A stretch of DNA of 64,000 nt from Pseudomonas sp. Q1-7 (GTDB taxonomy: Bacteria > Pseudomonadota > Gammaproteobacteria > Pseudomonadales > Pseudomonadaceae): assembly GCF_028010285.1 (NCBI RefSeq), contig NZ_CP116304.1:2124501-2188500 (forward strand), read 5' to 3'. The notes below the pieces were generated by a model. It was not told where the DNA came from. It did not search any database and was given only the letters and a program-made list of their open reading frames with translations. Each line of letters opens with the position of its first letter. The stretch's first letter is position 1. A program made the position numbers and the translations under genes. Shown here piece after piece: positions 15,258 through 24,648 of the stretch.

Positions 15258-16439
15258 ATGACCGGCCCGCTGTCTTCACTGAAAATCCTCGATTTCTCCA
15301 CCCTGCTGCCGGGGCCCTTCGCCTCGCTGCTGCTGGCCGACATGGGCGCCGAGGTGCTGCGGGTGGAATCCCCCACGCGCATGGATCTGGTGCGCCTGCT
15401 GCCGCCCCACGATGGCGGCCAGTCCACCAGTCACGCCTACCTCAACCGCAACAAGCGCAGCATTGCCCTGGACCTGAAGCGGCCGGAGGCGGTGGAACTG
15501 GTCAGGCGACTGGTGCGGGACTACGACATCGTCCTGGAGCAGTTCCGTCCGGGCGTGATGGACCGCCTGGGGCTGGGCTACGAGGCGTTGAAGGCGGTCA
15601 ATCCGAAGCTCATTTACGTCTCCATCACCGGCTACGGCCAGACCGGCCCCTACCGTGATCGTGCCGGTCACGACATCAACTACCTGGCCCTGGCCGGCGT
15701 TGCCAGCTACACCGGCCGTCGAGACAGCGGGCCGCTGCCCCTCGGCGTGCAACTGGCGGATATCGGCGGGGGTTCGTTGCACGGCGTCATGGGCCTGCTG
15801 GCGGCGGTGATCCATCGCCAGGCGACGGGGGAGGGCCAGCAGGTGGATGTCAGCATGACCGACTGCGCCTTCGCCCTGCACGGCATGGCCGGCGCCGCCT
15901 ACCTGGGCGCCGGGGTGGAGCCGGAGATGGAAAACCAGGTGCTCAACGGCGGCAGCTTCTACGACTACTACCGGACGCGCGATGGGCGCTGGTTCTCGGT
16001 GGGCAGCCTGGAGCCGCAGTTCATGCAGCCGTTCTGCACGGCCATCGGTCGGCCGGAGCTGGCGGCCAAGGGGCTGTCGCCCAAGGCCGAGGACCAGCGC
16101 GAGCTGAAGCGCGCCATCGAGATCGAGTTCGAGAAGCGCGACTACGCCGAATGGCTGGAGGTCTTCGCCGCCCTGGACGCCTGCGTGGAGCCCATGCTGG
16201 CGCTGTCGGAGGCGGTGGAGCACCCGCAGCTCAAGGCCCGTGGACTGGTGGTAGACGTGCCCCGCGACGGACTGCCGCCGCAGAAGCAGATCGCCTGCCC
16301 CGTCAAGTTCTCCGCCGGCCTGCCGGCCCCACGTCATGCCGGTGGTGCGGTGGGGGCGCATACCGACGAGGTCTTGGCCGGGTTGGGCTTGAGCGCCGAA
16401 GAGATCGATGCCCTGAAGTCGGCCAAGGTGGTGGGGTAG
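15258..16439 (+). CDS. CaiB/BaiF-family (class III) CoA-transferase
   Basis: Transfers CoA between organic acids through an aspartyl intermediate; 393 residues. Motifs: KILDFSTLLPGPFASLLLADMGAEVLRVE written in parts across residues 7-35, NRNKRSIALDLK, and GQQVDVSMTD with the likely catalytic Asp202. The ATG at 15258 follows ATCAGGAG; an open frame extends further upstream but without a site. Last gene of the four-gene cluster. In this setting it may exchange CoA between product and new substrate, so that the ligase is needed only for priming. That role is inferred. Confidence 0.88.
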   Translation: MTGPLSSLKILDFSTLLPGPFASLLLADMGAEVLRVESPTRMDLVRLLPPHDGGQSTSHAYLNRNKRSIALDLKRPEAVELVRRLVRDYDIVLEQFRPGVMDRLGLGYEALKAVNPKLIYVSITGYGQTGPYRDRAGHDINYLALAGVASYTGRRDSGPLPLGVQLADIGGGSLHGVMGLLAAVIHRQATGEGQQVDVSMTDCAFALHGMAGAAYLGAGVEPEMENQVLNGGSFYDYYRTRDGRWFSVGSLEPQFMQPFCTAIGRPELAAKGLSPKAEDQRELKRAIEIEFEKRDYAEWLEVFAALDACVEPMLALSEAVEHPQLKARGLVVDVPRDGLPPQKQIACPVKFSAGLPAPRHAGGAVGAHTDEVLAGLGLSAEEIDALKSAKVVG

Positions 16440-16457
16440 TCGGGCGCCGGGAACAGC

Positions 16458-16955
16458 TCAGCCGCCCACCTGGCTTTGCTCCCCGCTGAACACCAGCGTC
16501 ACCCGGCAGCGCCGGCAGTAGTAGCGGCGGCCTCGGGCCACCAGGGCGTGGCGCTGGGCGGAGAAGGGATGGCCGTCCGGGCAGGCGCAGCGGTACAGGT
16601 AGCGGGTCACCTGGCGCCGCTTCACTTCATAGCTGTGGCAGCGGTCGGGGGGCAGCTCGTAGACGCCGCGCATGATCAGCTGCCATTCCTCGCCATGGGG
16701 CTGGATGCGTGGACCGAATAACTGATGGGCCACCAGGTGCGCCACTTCATGAGCCACCGTCTGGCGCAGGAAGTCGTCCTGGTTCTCGCGGTAAAGCTGC
16801 GGGTTGAAGCGCAGTTTGTTCTCGTCCAGGTGGGCGACGCCGGCTTTTTGCCCGCGCAGCTTGAAGCTCACTTCGGGGCGGGGAAAGCGGCATTTGAAAA
16901 AGGCTTCGGCCTGCTGGTAGCAGGCCTCGACGCGGGCTAGCAACTGCTCGGGCAT
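16458..16955 (-). CDS. SprT-family zinc metalloprotease-like protein
   Basis: 165 residues, the usual SprT length. An HExxH motif lies in VAHEVAHLVAHQLFG, and the C-terminal zinc ribbon has pairs C-x-C and C-x2-C in YRCACPDGH and YYCRRC. The ATG at 16953-16955 gives the family's typical start (MPEQLLARVEACY). It converges with the CoA-transferase gene, with 18 bp between them. It resembles the SPRTN protease domain, but no substrate is known in bacteria. Confidence 0.87.
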   Translation of the reverse strand: MPEQLLARVEACYQQAEAFFKCRFPRPEVSFKLRGQKAGVAHLDENKLRFNPQLYRENQDDFLRQTVAHEVAHLVAHQLFGPRIQPHGEEWQLIMRGVYELPPDRCHSYEVKRRQVTRYLYRCACPDGHPFSAQRHALVARGRRYYCRRCRVTLVFSGEQSQVGG

Positions 16956-17057
16956 AGGGCACTCCGTTGGCGCGCAATTATGCCGCAAAGCGCGGCGGGC
17001 CCGAATCGCCGTCCTGCCGAGCGGTCGCATGGTCACCGGCCTGATCTCGCCGCCATG

Positions 17058-17081
17058 AAAAAGGCCGCCCGCAGGCGGCCT
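17058..17081 (-). terminator. Terminator of the Yip1-type gene
   Basis: On the minus strand GGCCGCC, loop TGCG, GGCGGCC, then TTTTT, starting about 18 bp after the gene's stop. Confidence 0.8.
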
Positions 17082-17098
17082 GTGCACAAGGATGAACC

Positions 17099-17698
17099 TC
17101 AGCTGGTGTACACCGGCCCCAGGCCGAAGCCCCAGAGGATCACGGCGCAGGCGATCATCGCCACCAGCACCACCAGGCCCACCGCCAGCACCGAGCTGGA
17201 GAACAGGAAGCCTTCGTCCTTGGGAATGTTCATGAACGTCGGTATGCCCACGTACAGCAGGTAGACCGTGTAGCAGATGGCCAGGGTGCCCACCGTCGCG
17301 CCGAACCAGAGGTGCGGGTAGAGCGCCGCGAGGCCGCCGATGAACAGCGGGGTGGCGCAGTAGGCGGCGAAGACGATGCATTCGGTGACGCTCGGGTTGG
17401 CATCGTAGGTCCGCGCCATCCAGTGGATGAAGCCGCCCATCACCGCCACGCCGGCGAGCATCGCCAGGTAGGACATGATGGACATTTGCAACGCGCTGGC
17501 CTGGGTGAGCATCACGGGATCGCCCTTGCCCAGTACCCAGCCCACCTGGGTTGTGCCGATATAGGCGGAAATCACGGGAATTGCAGCAAGGATCAGGACG
17601 TGGGTGAGGTACATGTGACTGACGCTTTCCTCTTCGCCACGAATCTCCTGCCACTCTTGATCGGGATGGGTGAAGAGCCCCCAAACGTGGTGGATCAT
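17099..17698 (-). CDS. Yip1-family inner-membrane protein
   Basis: 199 residues with a soluble N-terminus (VWGLFTHPDQEWQEI, typical of this family) and about five hydrophobic helices at roughly 30-50, 65-90, 105-125, 130-150 and 170-190. The ATG at 17698 has a strong site GAGGAGG; longer frames upstream are not needed. Monocistronic, with its own terminator. Function of bacterial Yip1 proteins is unknown. Confidence 0.82.
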   Translation of the reverse strand: MIHHVWGLFTHPDQEWQEIRGEEESVSHMYLTHVLILAAIPVISAYIGTTQVGWVLGKGDPVMLTQASALQMSIMSYLAMLAGVAVMGGFIHWMARTYDANPSVTECIVFAAYCATPLFIGGLAALYPHLWFGATVGTLAICYTVYLLYVGIPTFMNIPKDEGFLFSSSVLAVGLVVLVAMIACAVILWGFGLGPVYTS

Positions 17699-17853
17699 GC
17701 TGAACACCTCCTCATTATTATGAGGTCGCCCCCCAGCGAAGCGCCGGGGGCGCGTAGCCAGCGCCACCCGGTGCCCGGCCGACCTATGCGACCTTATGTC
17801 GCAGTATAGGCAGGTGGTTCGCGGCCGCCTTAGAGCGAATCGAAGATTCAGCC

Positions 17854-18453
17854 TCAACTGTAATAGCGTTGAAGTATTTCCATGGCTTTGTTGATCGATT
17901 GCAGGCGCGACGTGCTGCCGCCGCGATCGGGGTGGTGCTGGCTCACCAGTTGCCGGTAGCGCTGCTTGATCAGCGCCAGGCTCAGCGGCTGGCTGCCGCT
18001 ATGCAGGCCGAAGAGTTCCAGCGCCGCGAGCTTTTCCTCGCTGCCCTGCATGCGTGTCCAGAAGCTCGCCAGCAGACGCTCCACGTCGTCTTCCGTGGTA
18101 TCCCGCAGGTTGGCCAGGTCCAGGTAGTAGTCGCGCAGCGGGTCCTGCTCGCTGAGGGCGGCCTCGGTGCCGGGCCGGTACGGCAGCAATTGCACGCACA
18201 GCGGGCTGATGACGAGTTGGGCCAGGCCCTCGCCGTTGAGGCGGTCACGCAGGCGGTAAAGGGCGTTGAACACCAGGAAGTGGGTGCGGAACAGCACCAG
18301 CTTGTCGGTGAGTTCCAGGTGAGGGATATGGGTGGAGTGGCGGACCTTCAGGCCCTGGATCAACTGATACTCGCTCAGCCCCTCGGGGGCACCACGCAGG
18401 AGTTCGTGGAGCTGGTCGCTGAGGTCCAGGGCGGGGTCGAGGTCGCTGTTCAT
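17854..18453 (-). CDS. DnaJ-related J-domain protein
   Basis: 199 residues. The N-terminal 130 residues match the DnaJ-related N-domain (LSDQLHELLRGAPEGLSEYQLIQ). The C-terminal J-domain holds the His-Pro-Asp tripeptide at 174-176 (VSQHHPDRGGST) needed to stimulate DnaK. The J-domain at the C-terminus reverses the usual DnaJ layout. The gene is divergent from ttcA. It probably recruits DnaK to a specific, unknown client. Confidence 0.88.
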   Translation of the reverse strand: MNSDLDPALDLSDQLHELLRGAPEGLSEYQLIQGLKVRHSTHIPHLELTDKLVLFRTHFLVFNALYRLRDRLNGEGLAQLVISPLCVQLLPYRPGTEAALSEQDPLRDYYLDLANLRDTTEDDVERLLASFWTRMQGSEEKLAALELFGLHSGSQPLSLALIKQRYRQLVSQHHPDRGGSTSRLQSINKAMEILQRYYS

Positions 18454-18553
18454 CGCCGGAGCCTAGCACAGGCTGACGATGGGGCTGGGGCGGCGCACGC
18501 TTTGTGCGTAAAATAGCCAGCTTTTCGCATCTCCCCCCGGATTTCAGAGCACC

Positions 18554-19378
18554 ATGGGCACCCTTTCGGTCAACCAGAACAAACTGCAGAAACGCATCCG
18601 CCGCCTGGCCGGCGAGGCCATCGCCGACTTCAACATGATCGAGGATGGCGACAAGGTCATGGTCTGCCTGTCCGGCGGCAAGGACAGCTACACCTTGCTG
18701 GACGTGCTGCTGTACCTGCAGAAGGTGGCGCCGATCAAGTTCGAGATAGTCGCGGTGAACATGGACCAGAAGCAGCCCGGCTTCCCCGAGCACGTGCTGC
18801 CGGCCTACCTGGAATCCATCGGCGTGCCGTACCACATCATCGAGAAGGACACCTACTCGGTGGTGAAGGAGAAGATCCCGGAGGGCAAGACCACCTGCTC
18901 GCTGTGCTCGCGCCTGCGCCGTGGCACCCTCTACACCTTCGCCGACGAGATCGGCGCGACCAAGATGGCCCTCGGTCACCACCGCGACGACATCCTGGAA
19001 ACCTTCTTCCTCAACATGTTCTACGGCGGCACCCTCAAGGCCATGCCGCCGAAGCTGCGCGCCGACGATGGGCGCAACGTGGTGATCCGCCCACTGGCCT
19101 ACTGCAACGAAGCCGATATCGAGGCTTACTCCAGGCTCAAGGAATTCCCGATCATCCCGTGCAACCTCTGTGGTTCCCAGGAGAACCTGCAGCGCCAGGT
19201 GGTCAAGGAAATGCTCAACGAGTGGGAGCGCAAGTCGCCGGGCCGCACCGAGATCATGTTCCGTGCCCTGCAGAACGTGGTGCCCTCGCAACTGGCCGAC
19301 CGCAACCTGTTCGACTTCACCAACCTGCGCATCGACGAAACCGCCGCGCCGCGCACCCTGGACGTGGTCAATATCTGA
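18554..19378 (+). CDS. ttcA: tRNA 2-thiocytidine(32) synthetase TtcA
   Basis: ATP- and Fe-S-dependent enzyme thiolating C32 of certain tRNAs; 274 residues. The PP-loop [11 protein letters not shown] is at about 40-50. Cys pairs [10 protein letters not shown] and a further Cys in [11 protein letters not shown] are the TtcA cluster ligands. The frame is clear from ATG 18554. The next gene follows after 42 bp and may be cotranscribed. Confidence 0.95.
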   Translation: MGTLSVNQNKLQKRIRRLAGEAIADFNMIEDGDKVMVCLSGGKDSYTLLDVLLYLQKVAPIKFEIVAVNMDQKQPGFPEHVLPAYLESIGVPYHIIEKDTYSVVKEKIPEGKTTCSLCSRLRRGTLYTFADEIGATKMALGHHRDDILETFFLNMFYGGTLKAMPPKLRADDGRNVVIRPLAYCNEADIEAYSRLKEFPIIPCNLCGSQENLQRQVVKEMLNEWERKSPGRTEIMFRALQNVVPSQLADRNLFDFTNLRIDETAAPRTLDVVNI

Positions 19379-19420
19379 CCCCAGCCCTCTCCCACGGGAA
19401 GAACCGGTCAAGGACACCCC

Positions 19421-20092
19421 ATGCGCGACTACCGCTGGCTCCACGAGTACTGCCTGAACCGCTTCGGCTCGGCCGAGGCCCTGGAAGCGCGCCTGCCGCA
19501 GCCGCGCAGCGATGCCGAGCTGCGCGCCATGAGCGATGACCGCTACCTGTCGCTGGTGGCCCTGCGGGTGTTTCGCGCCGGCCTCAAGCACAGCCTGGTG
19601 GATGCCAAGTGGCCCGCCTTCGAAGAGGTGTTCTTCGGCTTCGACCCGCAGAAGGTGGTGCTGATGAGCGCCGAGCACCTGGAGCGGTTGATGCAGGACA
19701 GCCGCCTGATCCGCCACCTCGGTAAGCTCAAGAGCGTGCCGCGCAACGCGCAGTTCGTGCTGGACGTGGCGCGGGAGCAGGGCAGCTTCGGCGCGCTGAT
19801 CGCCGGCTGGCCGGTGACCGACATCGTCGGCCTGTGGAAGTACCTGGCCAAGCGCGGCCACCAGTTGGGCGGGCTGTCGGCGCCGCGTTTCCTGCGCATG
19901 GTCGGCAAGGACAGCTTCATCCCCACCGACGACATGGTTGCGGCCCTCAAGGCCCAGGACATCATCGACAAGGCGCCCACCAGCCAGAAGGACCTGGCCC
20001 GGGTCCAGGCCGCGTTCAACCAGTGGCATGCCGACAGCGGCCGGCCGCTGTGCCAGCTCTCGGTGATGCTGGCGCACACCGTCAACCACTGA
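19421..20092 (+). CDS. Divergent DNA-3-methyladenine glycosylase I-like protein
   Basis: 223 residues with the Tag-family fold signature (for example DDRYLSLVALRVFRAGL and RNAQFVLDVARE...). Residues central to E. coli Tag appear changed. The N-terminal zinc Cys is absent (the protein starts MRDYRWLHEY). Where Tag has LE-x2-QAGLSW, this protein has LRVFRAGLKH, replacing the catalytic-pocket Glu and the Trp. Base-excision activity is therefore doubtful. It lies directly downstream of ttcA and converges with the fimbrial operon, four bases from its end. Confidence 0.78.
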   Translation: MRDYRWLHEYCLNRFGSAEALEARLPQPRSDAELRAMSDDRYLSLVALRVFRAGLKHSLVDAKWPAFEEVFFGFDPQKVVLMSAEHLERLMQDSRLIRHLGKLKSVPRNAQFVLDVAREQGSFGALIAGWPVTDIVGLWKYLAKRGHQLGGLSAPRFLRMVGKDSFIPTDDMVAALKAQDIIDKAPTSQKDLARVQAAFNQWHADSGRPLCQLSVMLAHTVNH

Positions 20093-20095
20093 TCC

Positions 20096-20830
20096 TCAGG
20101 GCAGCGCCAGCTCGCGGCGAAACGCCCGTGGCGTGCCCCGATCGTCCATCAGCAGGTACTCCAGTCCGGCGGCAGCGCCGGATGACCCACGTGCCCGGCC
20201 GGGCACGTCCAGGACCCACTCGGCGTAGGGCGCGAGCATCTGCCGCTGCCGTTGCAACCTGCCGTCGGGCAGCGTCAGGTCGAGGTCGCCCAGGCTCATG
20301 AAATAGGGCGTGGGGTTGCGCCAGACCACCTGCAGCGCGTCGGCCTGCCGGCGCAGATGGATCTCCTGGCGCTCGGGCGCGGCGTCGCTCGGCAGGGGCA
20401 GTTCGCCGGGGCGATACAGGACCTTCAATTGGGTCTGCAGCGTCATCGTCAGGCGATTTGCGTCCTCCGCGCCGGCAGTCGTCGGCGGAATCTCCAGCAG
20501 GTTCAGCCAGAACAGGCTCTCCCGGTCGCCGGGCAGCGGCGTGGCGTTGCGCATCAGGCGCAGGCTCTGCAAGGCGCCGGGCTCCAGGCGGAACACCGCC
20601 GGCAGCGCCACGATCGGGCTCAGGTGCCGTTCGGGCGTGGCATTGCTGCGGCCATCGTCGACCCAGGTCTGCACCAGCACCGGATAGTCGCTGGTGTTGA
20701 CCAGTTCGAGGGTCTGCTCGCGAGCGCCTTCGGGGTAGATCACCCGCGTGGCGGAAAACTGCAGCCCGGCGTCGACGCTGGCGCTGGCGAGGCCGAGCAA
20801 GAGGCCGAGCAGGCGTGCAAGGACGGCCAT
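20096..20830 (-). CDS. Fimbrial periplasmic chaperone (second, distal)
   Basis: PapD-type chaperone of about 244 residues. The signal peptide (ending VDA) precedes GLQFSATRVIYPEGARE, with the conserved Arg of the subunit-capping site. LKVLYRPGELPLP carries the matching Lys and the F1-G1 region. Its ATG overlaps the adhesin stop by one base (TGATG), so it is translationally coupled and last in the operon. It may serve the adhesin, while the first chaperone serves another subunit. Confidence 0.88.
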   Translation of the reverse strand: MAVLARLLGLLLGLASASVDAGLQFSATRVIYPEGAREQTLELVNTSDYPVLVQTWVDDGRSNATPERHLSPIVALPAVFRLEPGALQSLRLMRNATPLPGDRESLFWLNLLEIPPTTAGAEDANRLTMTLQTQLKVLYRPGELPLPSDAAPERQEIHLRRQADALQVVWRNPTPYFMSLGDLDLTLPDGRLQRQRQMLAPYAEWVLDVPGRARGSSGAAAGLEYLLMDDRGTPRAFRRELALP

Positions 20831-22128
20831 CAGTGGATTCTCACCACGACTGTCGCATTGGCATCGACCCGGCCGGGCGTGACCCGAGGCGCCAGCGGTA
20901 CCATGGCCGCGCTGAACTGGCCGGAGTAGCGGAAGGCGCCCTGGGCGCCCGTGCCGTTGGCCTGGAACGTCTGGAGCAGCGGATACCAGCCGGCTGACGT
21001 GCCGCTGCCGCCTTCCTGGCCGCCCGTCGGACGGGGGGCCCAGCCCGCCAGCACCAGCGGGCTGTGGTTGCGGTCGAGGATGCGGATGCCGACGCCGGTC
21101 GCCACGCCGGGATCGCTGCCGTAACCGTCGGACAGCAGGACCTGGGCACCGCCGGAGGTGGTGACCTGCTCCGGGTGATGACGGCGCAGGGCCTGCTCGC
21201 TGTTCTGGGACACCTGCAGCCCCACTTCCACCAGGCCTCGGCCCGTGTGCCCGGCGGTCACGCCGCCGCTGCATTCGATGTCGATGCCGAAGCTGGCCTG
21301 GCGGGCGCCGCCATTCTTCAGTTCCGTGGCCGTCATCCGGCCCAGGTCGACCACTGGCGTGGCCGAACGCACCATGCAGCTGTTCTGCCGGGTGAGGTGG
21401 GTGTGGTTCCACAGGCCGATGGCCGCCGGCCAGTGCTGGTGCTTGCCGCTGGTGCAGCCCGCGGCGTGGTCGCAGCCCGGGCTCAGGCCGGGGCTGAGCC
21501 CGCCGCCCTGGAAGGCGATATAGCCGTTGGGCTGGGCATGGCTGTAGAGCCCCTCCGTCGGTTCGCCGAGGCCGGGCTGGACCTGGGTGTCGTCGAGCTT
21601 CACCAGTTCCACGGTGACGTCGCTGAAGTCCCTGGCCTTGATCTCGACCCGGCCAGTGGCGGGGTTGAGTTCACCGGCGATCTGCCGGCGCTGCCAGGTG
21701 CGCGAGAAGGTCCGGTTGCTCTGCACATGGGTGATCTTCACCGCGACGTTGCGCCACGGGCTGTAGTAGTGGCCCGGCATGCCGCTCACCTCGTGCCTGC
21801 CGCTGAGGGCGTCGCTGCCGTTGGTGGAGAAGTATTCATAGAAGGGGCCGTCGCTGGGCAGGCATTCGTAGGCGACCGTCTCCGGGTTGACGTTGGCGTT
21901 GCGCGCCACCGAGATCGTCGCCATGCCCAGCACGGTGCCCGCCGGCTGCAGGCTGTCGGCGTTGAGGGTGACGGCGGGCAGGCCGAGGTTGCCGTTGGCG
22001 GTTTCGTGGGCGCTGTACGGCCAGACCGGGCGGCAGGCCGCTTCGGCCAGGCCGGGGGCGCAGGGGAGTCCGATGAGCAGGCCGAGGCTGAGCAGGCCGT
22101 GGCGCAGAGGGGAAGCGAGGAATGCCAT
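20830..22128 (-). CDS. Fimbrial tip adhesin, two-domain
   Basis: Secreted protein of 432 residues, with a signal peptide of about 30 residues (ending GLAEA). The N-terminal receptor-binding-like domain (about 31-240) has several cysteines (for example AACRPVWPY, YECLPSDG, CDHAAGCTSG). The C-terminal pilin domain (about 255-432) has NSCMVRS and DIECSGG cysteines and ends in an alternating strand (NATVVVRIH). That layout is typical of tip adhesins such as the Cup adhesins. It lies between the usher and the second chaperone. Ligand unknown. Confidence 0.83.
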   Translation of the reverse strand: MAFLASPLRHGLLSLGLLIGLPCAPGLAEAACRPVWPYSAHETANGNLGLPAVTLNADSLQPAGTVLGMATISVARNANVNPETVAYECLPSDGPFYEYFSTNGSDALSGRHEVSGMPGHYYSPWRNVAVKITHVQSNRTFSRTWQRRQIAGELNPATGRVEIKARDFSDVTVELVKLDDTQVQPGLGEPTEGLYSHAQPNGYIAFQGGGLSPGLSPGCDHAAGCTSGKHQHWPAAIGLWNHTHLTRQNSCMVRSATPVVDLGRMTATELKNGGARQASFGIDIECSGGVTAGHTGRGLVEVGLQVSQNSEQALRRHHPEQVTTSGGAQVLLSDGYGSDPGVATGVGIRILDRNHSPLVLAGWAPRPTGGQEGGSGTSAGWYPLLQTFQANGTGAQGAFRYSGQFSAAMVPLAPRVTPGRVDANATVVVRIH

Positions 22129-22146
22129 GTCGGTCGGTTCCTGGGG

Positions 22147-24645
22147 TCAGGGGTGTTGGGCGGGGCGGCAGGCGGATTCGAGGTGGATCATCGGCTTGAG
22201 CCGGTCCGCCTCGGCAATCGCGTAGCCGGTCACGCACTGTTCGTCCGGGGCCTCGCCCCAGCGCACGGTCAACTGGCCGCGCTCCTGCTCGACGCGGGCG
22301 TAGAGCTGGCTGGCCTGGCCGACCATGCCGACGTTCCTGCCCTGGGCGTCGTAGACCTCGGCGCCCATGGGCAGCGCCTCGTCGCCGTCGCGCGGCGCCC
22401 GCAACAGCAGGGCGTAGCCGGCCAGGGTGTCGAACGTCAGGCGCAAGGCGGCGCCGGCGGTGGGGACGACGCGCTTCTGGGTTTCCTGCAGCTCCACATT
22501 GGCGGCCATGCCTTCGCTGTTCAGGCCGACCACGTTGTAGCGGTAGGGCGCCAGGGTCGGCAGCAGGGCGTAGCCGAAACGGTCGATCCGCGCGCCCTGG
22601 CCGTTCATCACCAGCGCGCCCTCGGCGCCCTTGGCTTCGATCAGGGCGAAGGTGTCGCCCAGGTACGGACCCGCGGTGATCCCGCCGGAGTGGATCGCCA
22701 GCGACCCCATGGCATTCGCCGAGACCTGCCAGAAGTCCGTGCCACGGGACAGGCTGCCGCTCAGCGCCACATTGGGGAAGCGCTTCTGCAGGGTGCCGCC
22801 CAGCACCGTGCTGTGGTCGATCTCGGCATGGGAGACGTTGAGGCCGTAGGTCAGGTCCCGCGCTTCTCCGGCCGTGCCGGAGAGGTTCGCCTGGTGGTAG
22901 TAGCCCCGCCGGCCGCTGTGGTTGGTACTGGCGGTGAGGGTCGAGTTGCCGCCGGCGCTGCCCAGCGGTATGGAAATCGACAGCATGTGCAGGGTGTTGG
23001 CGCGCTGGTCCAGGCTGTCGAAGCGGCGCGAGATGGCCAGGTTGTAGCCGATGCCGTTGGCGAAAGTGCCCGAGTAGCCGAACTGCAACTGCCGGTCGTT
23101 GCCCTTGCGATTGCGGTAGCTCTGGGTGGAGGCCGCGAGGTACAGCGAGTCGGTGCCCGCCAGGCGCTGGTTGACCTGGACGTCCAGGCGCGAGCGCTGC
23201 TGGTAGCTGCCGGAACTCCAGTCGCCTTGTACCCCGCTTTCGCGTTCGCCCAGGGCGTCGATCAGTTCGCGGTAGCCCTCGGTGGAATAGCGTGCGCTGC
23301 CGATGGACAGGTTGGTGCCGCTGCCCTGGAAGGTCCGGCTGTAGGTGGCCTGGCTCATCCAGCCGCGTTTCTGGCCGTCGGGCACCTCCGCGCGGGAAAC
23401 GGTCGTGCTCAGGCCGAAGGCGCCGAGGCTGTTGGTGTACACCCCGCCCACCAGGGTGCCGAGGTAGCCGGAGGCGGCGCGGCTGGCGAGGCGGGCGGTC
23501 AGGGCGTTGCTCAGGCCATATTCGAAGCTGCCCTCGACGAACGACGCCTGGGGCATGTCCATGCCGCCGTGGCGCACCTGGCCGGCGGCCAGCGAGTAGC
23601 GCCAGAGGCCCGGCCGCAGGGCGTTGGGCATGGGCGAGTAGGGCACCTTGAAGGTGCTGGTGCGGCCGTCCGCCTCGGTGACTTCCACCTCCAGGTCGCC
23701 GCCGTATCCGGTCGGGAACAGGTCGTTGATCGCAAAGGGACCGGGCGCCACCGTGGTCTGGTAGAGCTCGTTGCCGTCCTGGCGAATCACCACCCGCGCA
23801 TTGCTGTTGGCGATACCGTGCACGGTCGGGGCGTAGCCGCGCAGCGAGTCGGGCAGCATGCGCTCGTCGCTGGCCAACTGGATGCCGCGATAACCCATGC
23901 TGGACAGCAGTTGGCCGCTGGTGAAGGTCTCGCCCACGGTCACCTCGCTCTGCAGGCCCGGCAGGCTGCGCTGGGCGTAGGTGCGCAGGGACTTCCAGAC
24001 GCTGGGCATGTCGTTGCCCGTGTTCAGGCTGGCCTGGTGGCGCAGGCGCCAGCCGGCCAGGTTGAGCCCGGCGTTGAGCCCCAGGTAGCTGGAATGGCTG
24101 TGCCCGTCCCGCGCGGTGACCCGGAAGTGGCTGGCGTTGTAGCCGATGAAACCGAGGCTGCCGCCGTCATCCCATTCTTCGACGGGGATGTGTCCGCGCG
24201 GCAGGCTGTGCAGCGACGCCTGGGGAATCGACAGCTCCAGGCGCAGCCGTGGAAAGTCCAGCCGTTCGCTGGCGCCGTCGAGGCTTTCGGCCAGGTGCCG
24301 GCAGGAGGGGTTGGCCGCGGCCGGCAGTGGCTCGAGCAACTCGGGGAGTACGCCGAAGGCGGCCAGGTCCTCCGGGCTGAAGCAGGCTTGCAGCCTGTGG
24401 TCGGCGTCTTCCTCGAAACGCAGGTCCCGGCGGCCGAGGGACTCGCCATTGAGGATGACGTCCACCCCATACGTGCCGGGGACGGCGGCATTGGGCCGGT
24501 TGAAACGGGTCAGTGACTGCCCGCTGGCGACACCGCGCAGCAGATGGCTGTCGAAGCTGTAGCCGGCGGCGTCCGTCCCCGCATGGGCCGGCGCCGCTGT
24601 CGCCAGCGCAAGGGCCAGCGGCGCGAGTGCTGTGAAACGTCCCAT
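22147..24645 (-). CDS. Outer-membrane fimbrial usher
   Basis: 832 residues, the normal usher size. Signal peptide ends AHA. The N-domain begins YSFDSHLLRG, and the PapC N-domain region contains GVDVILNGESLGRRDLRFEE, written as residues about 55-75. Barrel and plug follow, with VAPGPFAINDLFPTGYGGDL. A C-terminal domain includes LPMGAEVYDAQGRNVGMVGQ. It pairs with the chaperone gene whose stop lies three bases before its ATG. It forms the secretion pore for fimbrial subunits. Confidence 0.93.
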   Translation of the reverse strand: MGRFTALAPLALALATAAPAHAGTDAAGYSFDSHLLRGVASGQSLTRFNRPNAAVPGTYGVDVILNGESLGRRDLRFEEDADHRLQACFSPEDLAAFGVLPELLEPLPAAANPSCRHLAESLDGASERLDFPRLRLELSIPQASLHSLPRGHIPVEEWDDGGSLGFIGYNASHFRVTARDGHSHSSYLGLNAGLNLAGWRLRHQASLNTGNDMPSVWKSLRTYAQRSLPGLQSEVTVGETFTSGQLLSSMGYRGIQLASDERMLPDSLRGYAPTVHGIANSNARVVIRQDGNELYQTTVAPGPFAINDLFPTGYGGDLEVEVTEADGRTSTFKVPYSPMPNALRPGLWRYSLAAGQVRHGGMDMPQASFVEGSFEYGLSNALTARLASRAASGYLGTLVGGVYTNSLGAFGLSTTVSRAEVPDGQKRGWMSQATYSRTFQGSGTNLSIGSARYSTEGYRELIDALGERESGVQGDWSSGSYQQRSRLDVQVNQRLAGTDSLYLAASTQSYRNRKGNDRQLQFGYSGTFANGIGYNLAISRRFDSLDQRANTLHMLSISIPLGSAGGNSTLTASTNHSGRRGYYHQANLSGTAGEARDLTYGLNVSHAEIDHSTVLGGTLQKRFPNVALSGSLSRGTDFWQVSANAMGSLAIHSGGITAGPYLGDTFALIEAKGAEGALVMNGQGARIDRFGYALLPTLAPYRYNVVGLNSEGMAANVELQETQKRVVPTAGAALRLTFDTLAGYALLLRAPRDGDEALPMGAEVYDAQGRNVGMVGQASQLYARVEQERGQLTVRWGEAPDEQCVTGYAIAEADRLKPMIHLESACRPAQHP

Positions 24646-24648
24646 GTC

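Noticed and set aside
21064-24516. 1150-codon open frame on the plus strand opposite the usher and adhesin genes
   Set aside because: Composition is Gly/Ala/Val-rich with no motif, and it mirrors the codon structure of the minus-strand genes; a typical high-GC shadow.
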